A DNA stretch of 64,000 nucleotides from Anomaloglossus baeobatrachus (GCF_048569485.1 NC_134354.1:332951143-333015142), one strand, 5' to 3'. Shown: positions 1 through 11,214, counted from the stretch's first letter. Notes: generated from the letters alone by a model not told the origin. A program made the numbers and translations.

Positions 1-968
1 TACTCATGGGGCGCCTCAGTGTAAACTCGCCTGACCTGCTACCCCGTGCTACGGCAGAAGGATCTGATGTGCTGGATGCTGGAGGCCAGGAAGCTGCGAC
101 AGGCCGCCTGACGCAGATGCAAGTGATGGTGACTCCAGCGACTCCAGCTCTGGTGCTGAACCCGCCCTTGAAGGTGAGGAGGCAAGTGAGCGTCTCCGCT
201 ATGTGGGGGAATCGGTAGTTTATTACACCGCGCGTAATGGTGGGAATGGATACCGGGCGCCCATGTCACAGCAAGCCTGTCACTGCATGTTTGATATGCT
301 GGTGGCAGAGGACCCAGCAGACACAGAAGAGTCACAGTAAGGGCAGCGGGGCACCGTTGTCACCGTCCCCGTTGGGACCACCAGTGTGTGTTTAAAGTTT
401 TAAAGTTGGAAGTTATGAGAAAATCATAAGTGATCAACCGATGAAGTCACCTGATTGAACCGGCCGTTGCCGGCACCGTTGTCCCCGTGGGGACCGATTG
501 AAAAGTTGCATAAGGGACTCCTTACGGACAAGCCCGTGAACTTGCAGGGCAACCACAAACTTGTGGAATGTAAATAAAAATGTTTTTGTTGCAGCTTACC
601 GTTACCGCCTCCGGAGAGGCAGGTTGGAGGAAGGGCCCGCAGTGGAGCAGGCTGGGGCCCAGCCACCACCGGAACCGGTGGCGATCCTCTGGAGGGGAAG
701 GACAGATCCCGCTCGGGTAACTTGGTGCTGGACTGGGGTCAAGGGGTGCTGCCTGTTTCTTAGGGGCAGCATCAGGGCCAGGTTGCTTGGGTGGGAGAGA
801 GTGGAAGCCGTAACCGTTTGAAACCGTTACCGTAACGTTTAAGAAAAGTGCCTCCCGTTGTGGGATGATGTTCTTCTACTTGTATTGTTTTCTTATCTTT
901 TTTCAGAAAAATAAAACCGGTGTTGGACGGGCAGCTCGCGGACGGTCTGCATTTTGCTAAGGGGGAAT
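1..968 (+). mobile_element. Probable 3' internal end of an LTR element
   Basis: No protein motif is recognisable on either strand. The call rests on position. The stretch ends in a purine run (aagggggaa, 960-968) that looks like a polypurine tract, directly before a sequence starting TGTGACGCC at 969 that belongs to an LTR-like family seen twice more in the window. This is the arrangement expected at the 3' end of an LTR retroelement. The rest would lie left of the window. Treated as a fossil; family unassigned. Confidence 0.35.
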
Positions 969-2203
969 GTGACGCCATGGGCAAGCCATGGGTCACTGGT
1001 AATGACACCACCACACCCTACACCCTGGTTAGGTACACTTAAGCTAGACCAGAAATCCTTGTTGCCTTCCTCCAGGGGCTGATGTCCACACCAGGGGGTG
1101 GGCCAGGCGGTTGGCTCCGCCCACCAAGGAGTTCACAGTCCTGGAGGCAGGAAAACCAGGCAGTTAGAGTTTGGAGGAGGAAGTGAGAGTTCAGTTTTGG
1201 AGAGGAGAGAGAGTAGTAGTGCAGTGGAAGTAAAAGGAGAAAAGTGACAGTTTGAAAGCCTGAAGTTGGTCCGGGTGTGTGCCCCGGACTGAGACAGCAA
1301 GGTTAGCAGACGGCGGTGACCGTCTGCAGGAGTGGCCTATCGGAGGTGCCGTAAGGACTGGGGATGGGTGGTGGCCCGGCGGTACCGGACCGGTACACAA
1401 GGAGAAGCCAGCACCATTGGCAGGGGCCTTTCGGATCCCGGCAAGGCTAGGAGTCACCGTGAATTTGCCAAATCCGTCAGTCAAGGGGACCCCCGGGTCT
1501 CCAAACAACTAAGTCCCGATTGAAGGCAACAGTCCAACCGTATGAGAGAGACACCGCCACCGCCAAGGCACCAGTTTCTCAGGGCCAGCGCCTGCGGGCA
1601 AAGACGGGCTCATCCGGCCCATATCCAAGCCGGGGAGCGGGTTACCGGTGGGAATCCATCGCTACCAACATTGAACTCAGGTGCAGGGAAAGAGACAGTC
1701 ACCGTTAACTACCGGGGGAAAGCAACAGCAGCCGTCCGTGGGAACCGTCTTTCCAGCCGTGTGTTTTACCGAGAACTATGTCAACGTCTCAGGCTGAGTG
1801 AGTACCACCGTGCCGTACGGCACAGCGCTGCCCCCGCGACCCTGCACCTCACCAGGCCCCGCACCCGGCCTGCCATCCATCCCTACCCCATCACCGGGCC
1901 CCGGGACAACCAACCCCCTACCCACGGAGGGGAGAAATAACAACAAAGCTGCTCCCTGTCACCGCTCCCGGGATCCCCATACAGAGCAGCGGTGGTGTCC
2001 ACACAATCACCACAACCGTGGGTGGCGTCACGAACAATAAATCCCCAAAATCAATCCCCTTTTCACTCACGGGCGAGGAGCGCCGCTCGAGTCCCCGGGA
2101 TCCGGCCCATCGCTCGAGCCACCGAGCAGCGGAGGCCGCAGCAGCAGCGGCAGCCGGACCCGAGCAGTGGGAGAGCGCAGCGTCCCCTCCTCCGCCCGCG
2201 ACA
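969..2203 (+). mobile_element. LTR, family B (TGTGAYGCC type)
   Basis: The sequence begins TGTGACGCCATGG and ends near CCCGCGACA. It shares the order of landmarks with 21316-22493 and, reversed, with 15118-16211: an A/G-rich segment with AGAGAGTAG-like runs, then CCGGGTCT-like GC-rich DNA, then the hallmark GGTGGCGTCACGAA near the 3' end, then GGAYCCGAGCAG. The three copies are 1.1-1.2 kb long. With the purine tract just upstream it reads as a 3' LTR. It looks old and diverged from its relatives. Confidence 0.5.
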
Positions 2204-2205
2204 CA

Positions 2206-2820
2206 GCCAGGCCTCCATGTATCATCCAGACAGCCCCCAGGTCTCCATGTATCATGCAGCCAGCCCCCCAGGCCTCCATGTATCATGCAGCCATCCCCCC
2301 AGGCCTCCATGTATCATGCAGCCAGCCCCCCAGGCCTCCATGTATCATGCAGCCAGCCCCCCAGGCCTCCATGTGTTATGCAGCAAGCCCCCCAGGCCTC
2401 CATGTATCATGCAGCCAGCCCCTCAGGCCTCCATGGGTCATGCAGCCAGCCCCTCAGGCCTCCAAGTGTGATGCAGCAAGCTCCCCAGGCTTCCATTTAT
2501 CATGCAGCTAGCCCCCCCAGGCCTCCATGTATCATGCAGTCAGGCCTCCATGTATCATGCAGCCTGCCCCCAGGCCTCCATATATCTTGCAGCCAGCCCC
2601 CCAGGCCTCCATGTATCATGCAGCCAGCCCCCCAGGCTTCCATCTATCATGCAGCCAGCCCCCCAGGTCTCCATGTGTCATGCAGCAAGTCCCCCAGGCC
2701 TCCATGTATCATGCAGCCAGCCCCCCCAGGATTCCATATATCATGCAGCCAGCTCCCCAGGCTTCCATGTATCATGCAGCCAGCCCCCAAAGTCTCCATG
2801 TATCATGCATCACCCCAGGC
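2206..2820. repeat. 31-bp minisatellite (ATGTATCATGCAG unit)
   Basis: About twenty imperfect tandem copies of a unit of roughly 31 bp, with core CCAGGCCTCCATGTATCATGCAG followed by a C-rich spacer of variable length. Spacer changes (CAGCCAGCCCC versus CAGCAAGCCCC) shift the period between 30 and 31 bp. Long frames run through it on both strands only because the unit has few stops, so it is not coding. It lies inside what appears to be a hAT-like element ending at 3286. Confidence 0.9.
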
Positions 2821-3286
2821 CTCTGGCCACTGCTCACTGATTTATAAAAATAAAAAACAACAAGTACTCGCCTATCTCCTCCTTCCACCGCTGCTCCATC
2901 CTCACCTCTCTTCTCGTTCCCCCGCTGCTCTGATCAGCGTACTCCCGTCCTATGCTCTGTGCTCTCAGCACAGCAGTTGCACAGGAGTGACATCACCGCG
3001 CAGGCATGGGGGAAAAATGATGATGCATGGAGCGGCACTGGCCGCTCAATGTAATATCATTGTAGTGTGCGATGACTGGGGCCCAGCGCCATCGCCGCTG
3101 ACATGGAGCAGGGGGGCCCGGTGTCAGCAGCGGCGGCCCCGGGTCATATAGCGGCTGCGTGGTCTGCGACAGAACAGCGCTGCTCCTCTCTCACAGAAAG
3201 GAGCTCGCTGCTGATCTGCAGTGTGGCCGCAGGCCCCTAATATCCCGGGCCCGGTCACGATGGCGACCACGGTAGTTACGCCCCTG
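2821..3286. mobile_element. Right end of a non-autonomous hAT-like element
   Basis: The right terminus, read on the minus strand, is CAGGGGCGTAACTACC (ending at 3286). CAGGGG-type termini are typical of hAT transposons, which make 8-bp target duplications; the candidate right duplication is gatgctag (3287-3294). No matching left terminus was found in the window, so the element may start further left, with the minisatellite and the LTR nested inside it, or may be truncated. No transposase motif is visible. Confidence 0.5.
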
Positions 3287-3297
3287 GATGCTAGGGA

Positions 3298-3440
3298 ACA
3301 TAATTAACTGGCAGGGGCAGAAGGAGACCAGCAGGCTTGTCCTTGGAAGATTTATTTCTAGCACAGAGTGAACAGGCAGAAACAAAGTCACAGACATCCT
3401 TGGCGAGGGCTACCAAAAGTGGCGAGCAATCAGCTAAGTG
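3298..3440 (-). mobile_element. Fossil gypsy integrase fragment, copy 1
   Basis: On the minus strand this stretch reads as the zinc-binding region of a Ty3/gypsy integrase, with [20 protein letters not shown]-like sequence, as in chromovirus and Sushi-like elements. It is homologous to 11958-12290. Old and broken; part of the minus-strand gypsy fossil whose gag-like remnant lies near 8660-8930. Confidence 0.6.
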
Positions 3441-4247
3441 GATTTGCTTTTGCCCATATGGCCAGCCAACTTACATTCCTGTCCCTGTAGGAAGGCAGCA
3501 CATGGCCACTCGGTTGCTGTGCTCCTATTCTTAGGGATCTCTGTGTGTGGGTGTGACTGTGTGGGATGCTTGGCACTCACATGCTTTCCAAGGGGTTCAG
3601 TTAACCTTCCTGAGCTTCAATGCTGAGAATGATGTAAAGAAACCACACATCACCAGGGTTTTATTAACCGTACTTGTTTTACTTGTTTTTATCACCTTCA
3701 TGGCAGTTGTGGTAACCTATCTGGGGGAATACTCTTTCTCTCTTCACGTAAGCTTCCCATAATGGGTATAGCGGCCACTGCCTGGTTTTCTCCGTCAGTT
3801 TCCCTCACCTTTCTGATATAGTCCTTCGCACTCCGGGACCGTGTCCTTGTCCCTCTTCCCACTCCTTGCTCGTTCCACCCCCGGATGGCTTAACCGAACT
3901 CATGTAATTTGTATTTCACGCTTCACAGACAACCCTGTGATGTTTGGCTGCAGAAGATCGCTGTGATTGGCTTCACAAACTTCTCCTTGATATTCCATTC
4001 TTTGTTTCTTCGTGTGAATGGAGTTTTATGTATTTTTTCTGTTATGGTTTACTCTCTCCCTTTTGGACCATACAGATATTTTTGCAGTTGAACTGCAAGT
4101 CCTTATCTCTTCTCCCTCTGTTCATATAATTCTGCATTCCCCCTTGGTTTGTTGCCTGTGATAGTTCCATTTAAGCTGGCCAGATTGCAAGCTGTTGGCT
4201 TGTACTCTCCCATGGAAACATGTTGTTGTGTTGTTGTCTTTCTCCTA
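3441..4247. other. Unassigned duplicated sequence
   Basis: No motif is recognised. It matches 12256-13020 in copy 2, so it belongs to the duplicated block. It lies between gypsy integrase and RNase H remnants and may be a further element inserted in the gypsy. No coding signal stands out on either strand. Confidence 0.4.
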
Positions 4248-4746
4248 AAGTCATCTAAAGGCCCAGTCACACACAACGACTTACCAGCGATCCCGACAAC
4301 GATACTTCCTGATAAGGATCGCTGGTAAGACGATGGGAGGTCGCTGGTGAGATGTCACACAGTCAGAACTTACCAATGACTCAGTAACGATACAGGTCGC
4401 AGTAGTGACCCTTATAACGATCTGTGCTGTCATTGGGACCCTGTCACACAGTGTCAAACATAGCGATGCATCCTGCCCAGCAGGACATCGCCTTTGAAGA
4501 AAATGGTCCAGGACATTCAGCAACGACCGGCGACCTCATAGCAGGGGCCAGGTCGTTGCTGGATGTTACACACAGCGACATCGTTAACAAGATCGCTGTT
4601 GCGTCACAAAAACCGTGACTCAGCACCGATGTCGCTAGCGATGTTGCTTAGTGAGCCGTGGTCGTTAGAGATAAGTGTCCGCTTTGCATTTACTTGTTTG
4701 TCTGCATTGTGTGTTCTTTAGGACTTAGAGAGGTTGACCAGTGCTC
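4248..4746. mobile_element. CGAC-rich MITE insertion
   Basis: This block is absent from copy 2, where the flanking GTCTTT and ATCCCACCCG sequences are contiguous at about 13018-13030. It contains the CAGCAACGACCGGCGACCTCA motif followed by a CAGCAGGGGCCAGGTCGTTGC-like inverted partner shared with the MITEs at 29452, 46748 and 58024, and a CCAGTCACACACAACGAC-like terminus. Its exact ends are not sharp. Non-autonomous; Harbinger-like by relationship. Confidence 0.55.
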
Positions 4747-4790
4747 ATCCCACCCGATCACTACATTGGGCTTACTTTAAGGACAGTTAA

Positions 4791-5012
4791 GGCCAGTTTC
4801 ACATATCCTTCTTTTTGCCGGTTTTGCGGATCCGGCACGCTCCCGTACATTGAATTCAGTACAATGACAGCGCAACAAGCACCAGTCACGTGCTGTCATG
4901 TCACCGGCGCATGTGACCCGGAAGTTACAGCGCTGTCATTGTACTGTATTCACTGTACGGGAGCGTGCCGGATCCGCGAAACTGGCAAAAAGAAGGATGT
5001 GTGAGTGAGCCC
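4791..5012. mobile_element. Palindromic Harbinger-like MITE with known empty site
   Basis: A 222-bp fold-back element: the left half (TTTGCCGGTTTTGCGGATCC) is mirrored by the right half (GGATCCGCGAAACTGGCAAA). Ends are GGCCAGTTTCACA and its mirror GGGCTCACTCACA. It is flanked by TAA at 4788-4790 and 5013-5015. The same locus in copy 2 (about 13061-13072, GTTAAGGCCTAGG) has a single TAA and no insert, a direct empty site. TWA duplications and GGSC-type ends fit PIF/Harbinger. Confidence 0.85.
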
Positions 5013-5015
5013 TAA

Positions 5016-5485
5016 GGCCTAGGTATCCTCATCAGCGTATAGGTGTGGGACCTATCTAGGGATGTCCAGGGAGCCAGGCCAGCAATAGGCTTTCACCAGG
5101 GGTCTCCATGTTCCCCATCCCTAGTGACAGGGTTTCCCTATTGGCCCCTCCTTTCACCATTTGTATGGTGTTCCCCCATTCCAAGCTTGACAGGTGAGCT
5201 GTAGATTCCGGACCTCTAGAGGTGGCCTCGGGTTCGAGGACTAGCCATCGCACCTAGGCCCATGTCCTCTCCTGTTCCTGTTCAAAGCCACTCTGCTTCT
5301 TGACCCTAAAATAGCTGCTTTTAATACTCTTTCACCATACTCTCCCTCCTCTCACAACCCTTAACCCTATCTTATCTAACATCATAGTTACAAACTTGTG
5401 TTGCGTCATGCTTTTGCATTACCTAAAATAGACACTAGATGGCAACATTTCTAACTACAGTATACTAAAGCCTATAACTAATAGA
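5016..5485. other. Unassigned duplicated sequence
   Basis: Matches 13067-13458 in copy 2. No coding potential or recognisable element end is visible. It may be part of the same unidentified insertion as 3441-4247. Confidence 0.35.
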
Positions 5486-5487
5486 CA

Positions 5488-6420
5488 TGCCGTGTTGCTG
5501 CAAAAATAAGGCAGTGTCTTATACTTTTTTTGCCCTCTAAAAAGCGCAAGGGCTTATTTTCGGGTAGGTCTTACTCTTGGGGAAACACAGTTAGGGGTAG
5601 GTTTACCCCCCCACAAAAGCACATCCCCCTCTTCCCAGGAGAATCATATTTACCAGACCCCGGATATCTGCATGGCTTCCAGGTGCTCCTGCGATCCTTG
5701 GCGGGCGCTCCCAGCAGGTATGCTGCATGCCGACCGCCCCTGCTTCTCGCCGAGACACTTACACGCATCAGATCACACACACACTCATACATACATACAC
5801 TCACACACACAGACACATATCAGGTCGCGCACACACAATCACATATCAGATCGCACACACACTTACCACATCCAGCGATACCGATTGCTCCCGGCCAGCA
5901 TGGGAAGATGGGGCGCAGTGCAGTGGAATGCATGACGGACTTGGCAGTGAAACGCATCGTTGTGTTCTACCGCAGGTCCTCTATTCGTTCCCACTGCATC
6001 CCAGGATTCGCTGCCGGCCAGAAGCGGTATCGTCGGATGTGGTGAGTGTGCGATCTGATGTATGTGTGATGTGATCAGTGTGTGTCTGCGGTCTGATGTA
6101 TGTGTGTGCGCGCACGCGATCTGATGTGTGTGGGTGTGCGATCTGAGTGTGTGTGTTCAACTGCAGGTCCTCCCATTCAGGATCCAGTGAGTATGATTGC
6201 GGGGTGTTCTATCTTCTTTCTTTAGGGGGTGTCTGCTATCTATAATGAAGTGTCCTGTAGTGTTCTTTAACTTTTTTAGCTGCATTGACACTTCATTATT
6301 GAACCGTGACTAGGGCTTATTTTCGGGGTAGGGCATATATTTAAACCTTACTCTGATAATGCTGAAAACTCCTACTAGGACTTATTTTTGAGTGAGGTCT
6401 TATTTTTGGAAAAACATGGT
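5488..6420. mobile_element. Fold-back TA-flanked element (RCCGTGTTTTTCC ends), copy 1
   Basis: A non-autonomous element whose two ends are inverted copies: left has GCAAAAATAAGGC and right has TTATTTTTGGAAAAAC. Internally it is one long imperfect palindrome. The left arm has CA-rich simple repeat, then ACCACATCCAGCGATACCGAT; the right arm has the mirror ATCGTCGGATGTGGTGAGTG, then GT-rich repeat. The better preserved copies (13461, 25001) have TA at both outer edges, which fits a Tc1/mariner-type target. Long frames across it are by-products of the repeats. Confidence 0.75.
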
Positions 6421-6469
6421 AGTTCATAACTTTACATCATTACCACAGTTAAGTAAAATACAGGACAAG

Positions 6470-6770
6470 ATCATTATCTACACTCCGGGATGGAGGGGGG
6501 AGAGGGGGTAGGAACACCTCCTACATGCCCAGGTCAGAATTGTCCTTCTAGCCATAATAGCATAGCATAACATAGCAGTAGTGTCTTTAAAAAGGACAGG
6601 GGCTGCTTTATTAATCCTGGCCTGGGAAAAAATGTGCTGAGACTCCTCAATGGAATCGGATACGTAGAGGAACTGGGACAGCACATCTGCTTTGACATTC
6701 TTCTATACAAAACGTAACTGTAATTCGAAGTTAAAACAGGCGAAGAAGAGGACCACCATAGCAATATGTT
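6470..6770 (-). mobile_element. Fossil gypsy RNase H-region remnant, copy 1
   Basis: This stretch matches 16650-16910 in copy 2, which adjoins clearer minus-strand gypsy RNase H and reverse transcriptase sequence. By itself it shows only short fragments such as LSQFLYVSDSIEESQHI, resembling the region after RNase H. Old and broken. Confidence 0.4.
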
Positions 6771-8285
6771 GCCAAGGAGCAGAAGGAACCAGCAGGGAGC
6801 AGCAGACCTGGAATCTTCTCTGCCTCCTCTAGAGGTTCTACTTGCAACTTGACTCCTTCCACAGGCAATCGCGCCTGGACTGGCGTAGTGAGCACTGTCT
6901 GCCCTACTGGCAAAGTCAGTGTGGTATGCGGATGCACTACGACCTTTCCCAAGTAGTAATGGCCTGTTGGAAAGTTCTTTTTCTCAGGTCCAACGTCTTC
7001 TCTTTGGATCATCAGTTAGGAACTGTCCTACTTGGCTCAGGACATTCATTCCCAAGATCACAGTAGGCCCATTCCTGACAGGACCTTTCACCACACAATC
7101 CCTTTCCTAGACAGGTCTTTTCCACACACTCGAATCTTCATCCACACTACTCCTGCTACCGGGAAGGGGAGTTTGACAGCGGTCAGTCAGATAGTTGGTA
7201 CTGCGCTGCAGTGGGTGACATGAGCAAAGTGCTGAAAAAAAAATTCAGGCATGGTGGCTACCTGGGACCTGGTATCCATCAAGCAGTAAATTCATCGCCC
7301 TTCAAGTTCAGCCAACGTGGTGGGTCGATTGGCCACAAAATCTTGAATTCAGTTCTCCCCAGTATGTATGCTTCTCTACTGTGGGGCCAGCTAGTTTAAC
7401 GCCTGCCCGCTCGGTGTGTCTGTTCGAGTGGTGCTGTGCCTGGATAGGTGACCTCTTCCTCCACATGTCCAACACATAAAGCTTCCCCTCTCAGGTCGAT
7501 TCGGGTGAGGTGGCGTTGGAGGTTCCTCCCATGCTTTGGCTGCCGGTAGACTCTGGTTTCGACTATCTGGAGGGGGGGCGTCCCACGGATACTATTCAAT
7601 TCTTTCCTCACTTTCCATAACTCTGCCCGCAGCTTTCGGGGCCACTCTGATTTTGTATCTGCTACTTCGGCAGCGGCCACCTCCGAGTGCTGTACCATAT
7701 TGGTGGCAGCAGGTGCCTCCTTCACTTGTGCTCTTGCCTCCGCACCCACTTTTAAGAAACTCAGGTTGGGGCAACACTGTAGATGGTCTCGCAGGCCAGC
7801 CACCATCTGATCTCGCAGTACTGGGTTCCAACCCCCAATATTCTCCATCTGACTTCTGGGTGATATGGGCTGTTACCTCTTGCAAGGCGTTCATGTACTG
7901 AGTCACCGTCTCTTTCTCCCTTTGGACCTGCCGGAATAAGGGTATGCTCAGAATCCTCAGGTTAGTGGTGTCACCATACATGTCTTCTAATATCTATATT
8001 ACTTTTGCCACCAAGCTCTGTTTTGTGGGGGCCTAAACATCACAGCCTGTTGGACTTCTCCGTCCAGCATCAGCCACGTTATCTCTGCCTGCAGGGCCGG
8101 CGTCAGGGAATGCATGCACAGCATGCCCTTAAGTCGTTCCACCCAGTCACAAACCACCAAATTTTTCCCTGTGAACTTTGGTAGATTGCTGAAAATAGCA
8201 CCTACTGGAACATTGTCCCTGGTGACCGTTATTCACAGACTGATCTGCCATCTCTGTGCTGGAATGCTGCCTCCTGCCGACTATG
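6771..8285 (-). mobile_element. Fossil retroelement fragment with gag-like minus-strand sequence
   Basis: The minus strand between about 7390 and 8000 encodes a hydrophilic segment (QREKETVTQYMNALQEVTAH) followed by DQMVAGLRDHLQ. This resembles the capsid C-terminal region of gypsy- or PNMA-related gag proteins. It has no counterpart in copy 2, so it is an insertion or replacement specific to copy 1. The family is uncertain and it is clearly degraded. Confidence 0.4.
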
Positions 8286-8660
8286 CCAAATGTAACAGTA
8301 GGCCTCATATGCAACACACAGAGAAGGATCACACACACACACACACACACACACACATCAGATCGCACACACACACTTCCCACTTACGGCAATACCGATT
8401 TCTTCTGGCCATCAGGGGAAGATGGGACGCAATGCAGTGGAACACATGGAGAACTCGGTGGTGAAACGTATCAATGCATTCCACCGTAAGTTTTCTAAGC
8501 ACTCCACCACATTGCATGCCAGGATTCTCTGCTGACCAGAAGCAATCTGTATCGCCGGATGAGGTGAGTGATTGTGTGTGTGTGTGTGTGTCATCTGATC
8601 TTTGTGTGTGTGCTCACAATCTGATGTGTGTGAGTGTGCGATGTGATTATGTGCATGATC
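8286..8660. mobile_element. Partial fold-back element with CA/GT arms
   Basis: The same palindromic core as at 5488-6420: CA-rich arm, TTACGGCAATACCGATT, then a mirrored TGTATCGCCGGATGAGGTGAG and a GT-rich arm. The outer TA-flanked ends are not visible, so this is an internal or truncated copy. Confidence 0.6.
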
Positions 8661-8990
8661 TGATGTGGGAATATGGCCCAGGATATCTCCAGAAAGCTCC
8701 CTATATCATGGGCCTCTTTACCACCACGCTCCCAGATGGGATTTGCCCATGTCAGGACTAGCCCAAACAGTAGGGAGACTATAAAGGCTATCTTGGTCTG
8801 ATTCGAAGGAAAGCGATGGGTGTATAATGTGAAGAGCATCTTGCACTGATCAATTAAGCAGTAGCTCTCCTTGGAGTCAATATCATACATAGCACCCTGA
8901 AAGTGAAAGCTAGAGCTTAGCAAATCCACCAGAAAAAGGAGCAGTACGCGGGTTCCTCAAAGAGGGGACTGGACAGACATAGAAGAAGCG
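8661..8990 (-). mobile_element. Fossil gypsy gag remnant, copy 1
   Basis: The minus strand reads as Sushi/Mart-like Ty3/gypsy gag, with DIDSKESYCLIDQCKMLF and FPSNQTKIAFIVSLLFG. These are the landmarks of the capsid N-terminal segment (CxxYF-like, FPxDxxKVAFIISLLSG in the family). The paralogue is at 18815-19110. Old and broken. Confidence 0.7.
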
Positions 8991-9289
8991 GGAGACCAGG
9001 AAGACTTGCAGTGGACAGATTCTGCAGCTGGATTGCGACCACATTGTCGTCTTGCATCTTCTGGTCCTGACGTTCATGCTGAAAGCGGACGTCCTCGTAC
9101 AGTACTTGTATACTACACTTGGATCCTTGGTCCTGATTTATCAGCGAGGACCATGCCGTGACCTATCTAGAACACTGATGGGTGTGGACCCACTGCACCT
9201 GGAGTAGCATGACTTAGTGACTATCGGATATTTACTAGAGCCTCTGATAAGTGACCATTTGCTTCCAGGAGTCACCTAATTATTAAAGT

Positions 9290-9760
9290 GAGTCCACCTA
9301 ACTACAGCTATTCAGTGAAAGCCTCAGAGGTTTGTTTGAGAACATTAGGGATCAAACCGCATCATGAAAACTAAAGAACACACCAGACTGGTCAATGATA
9401 AAGTTGTGGAGAAGTGTAAAGCGTAAAGGTCAGGTTATCAAAAATAGCCGAAGCACTGACCATCTCATGGAGCACAATTTAATTTATCATCCAAACATGG
9501 AAGGAGTATGGTACAATGGCAAACCTACCAAGACATAGCCGGTCACCTAAACTGACTTCCAAAGGAAGGAAAGCACTAATTTGTGAAGCATTTAAGGGGT
9601 CAATAATCACTATGGAAGAGCTGCAGAGATCTACAGCTCAGGTGTCCCAATCAGGCCTTTATATTCCAGGACAAAATCTTAGTGCCATTTTATTTTATTA
9701 TATCAGCCATGAAAGAGGGAGAGCTGGGCAGTCGGAGTTTGATGGTGTGAAGGGAATGTA
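9290..9760 (+). mobile_element. Tc1-like transposase remnant, copy 1
   Basis: From 9364 the plus strand encodes MKTKEHTRLVNDKVVEKC, then ANLPRHSRSPKLTSKGRKAL and LEELQRSTAQV-like sequence. This is the N-terminal paired-like DNA-binding region of fish and frog Tc1 transposases. The upstream GAAAGCCTCAGAGGTTTGTT stretch is a typical Tc1 leader. The frame breaks between 9419 and 9516, and the catalytic DDE region is absent, so this is a truncated pseudogene. Copy 2 at 19435-19735 has a different internal deletion. Confidence 0.75.
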
Positions 9761-9954
9761 AGGAGAGATGAAAATAAAACAAACCTCGAAAAGTAAAAGT
9801 GGCAAAGAAGGGGAGGGAAACCGGGAGGGAAAGAGAAAACGGAAAGGAAGACATTGCAGTGAGTTGCAGGTTGTATTGCAGCTAAGCAAAAAGCTACTGT
9901 ATTTCAAGCATCTTATATAGCAAATGATTTGTTCCTAAATGTGTTTTTGCTTAC

Positions 9955-10333
9955 AGGGAACCAACCAGCAGGATTTTCACATATACAGTACAGGCAGTGC
10001 CAATACTAGCACCGGAGACTGTGGTATGCGCATGCGCTGATTCTGGCGCCATTTTACTGAATAGTTGGAGAAAAACTTGAAAATAATACTGCACACACGC
10101 CAGCCATGGGGTTAATCTCGGTGGCAGAGGGGAGAGATTTAAATAGAGGGGAGGCGGCAGCCAGGGGAGGGATTATTACTGAAGACCCAACCTACAAAGT
10201 CCCTCTCTGATGCACATGTCACTCAACCAATGAACTAAATTCTGGACCGAAAGGTATGATTTCATTCACCATCCTAGTGCCAGAATGGCACTGACTTTAT
10301 TTAATATGAGAAAATTCTGCTTGTTGGTTCCCT
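9955..10333. mobile_element. MITE with AGGGAACCAAC ends, copy 1
   Basis: Terminal inverted repeats: AGGGAACCAACCAGCAGGAT on the left, and on the right ATTCTGCTTGTTGGTTCCCT, its mirror. Length is 379 bp and no coding content is seen. The right flank is TTAA-like (TTTAAG) but the left flank (TTAC) does not match cleanly. The copy 2 version (20199-22567) was split by two LTR insertions. Confidence 0.7.
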
Positions 10334-11214
10334 TTAAGTGTGAGTCTTGTGACTCAGTGCCTTTGAATTCAGGGAGTTTAAAAGGAGGGACTTGTACTAA
10401 TTCACTGTTTGGATTTACTTACTTATATTCCTGTGTTGTATAATCCACCTTAGTAGTATGGGCTTTATTATTGACAATGCCATCATGTGCACATCTTATG
10501 ATAAAACCTGTGGTGGGAAAGAGCACAAAATCGGGTGACCGTGTCATATGAGGATACAAATAAAGAAAAAGTATGAAAAAGTATGGTAAGGCTCACCCCA
10601 GGGGATAGTGTGTTTAAAAAGTACAACTGCTGCCGCCATGTGGCTGGGGTGACACCCAGGAAAGAGTCTGCAGAAGGAAAAAAAACCCAAATACTTTATA
10701 GTAGGCTGCGTAGCTCGAAGAACGTTGCTTGCTGTAAAAAAAAAAGTAGAAGGTTCTTTTTATGGACGTGTTTCTTCTCCTTGCAGGACACAGAGAAGCT
10801 CTTCTTCCTCGGATTTGCTGACCTTAGGTACATCTCGTTTTGGTACTCGCTCGACAGTGATCAAGGCTTTTTCACGGTCCAGCTTGTAGTCTCTCTTGCA
10901 ACAGACACTGTAACTTTTCCCAAACCGCTACTCTTGGACAGCATGCAGACAGCATCCCTTCTCTCTCACTTCCCTCAGGTGACCCGACTGCTCCTGTTTC
11001 AGCCTAAACATTTCTCCCGCGCTTTCTCCCTTTCCCGCCTTTTTTACGGCTGGGTTACTCCAAGTTCAACGTTCAGAGTGGGTGCACCGGTTAAGCCAGA
11101 TAGTCCATTATATACAGAAAAGAGAGGAGCTCTCCTCTTAAAGTCATAGTGGTTTAACCGTTTTGTAGGGGTGATACCCCTACAATAGGAGCAGAGGGTA
11201 GGCCACATATCAAG
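10334..11214. other. Unassigned duplicated sequence
   Basis: Matches 22568-23430 in copy 2 throughout. The plus strand has an open frame at 10583-11149 (188 codons) and a shorter homologous one in copy 2, but the two are not conserved as protein and no family is recognised. I regard it as non-coding repeat DNA. Confidence 0.4.

Noticed and set aside
2018-3151. 377-codon frame rich in Pro, Cys, His and Met
   Set aside because: It is produced by the 31-bp minisatellite (ATGTATCATGCAG) and overlaps unrelated LTR and hAT sequence at its ends.
10583-11149. 188-codon frame in copy 1
   Set aside because: The paralogous stretch in copy 2 does not keep the frame, and no family is recognised, so selection for protein is unlikely.
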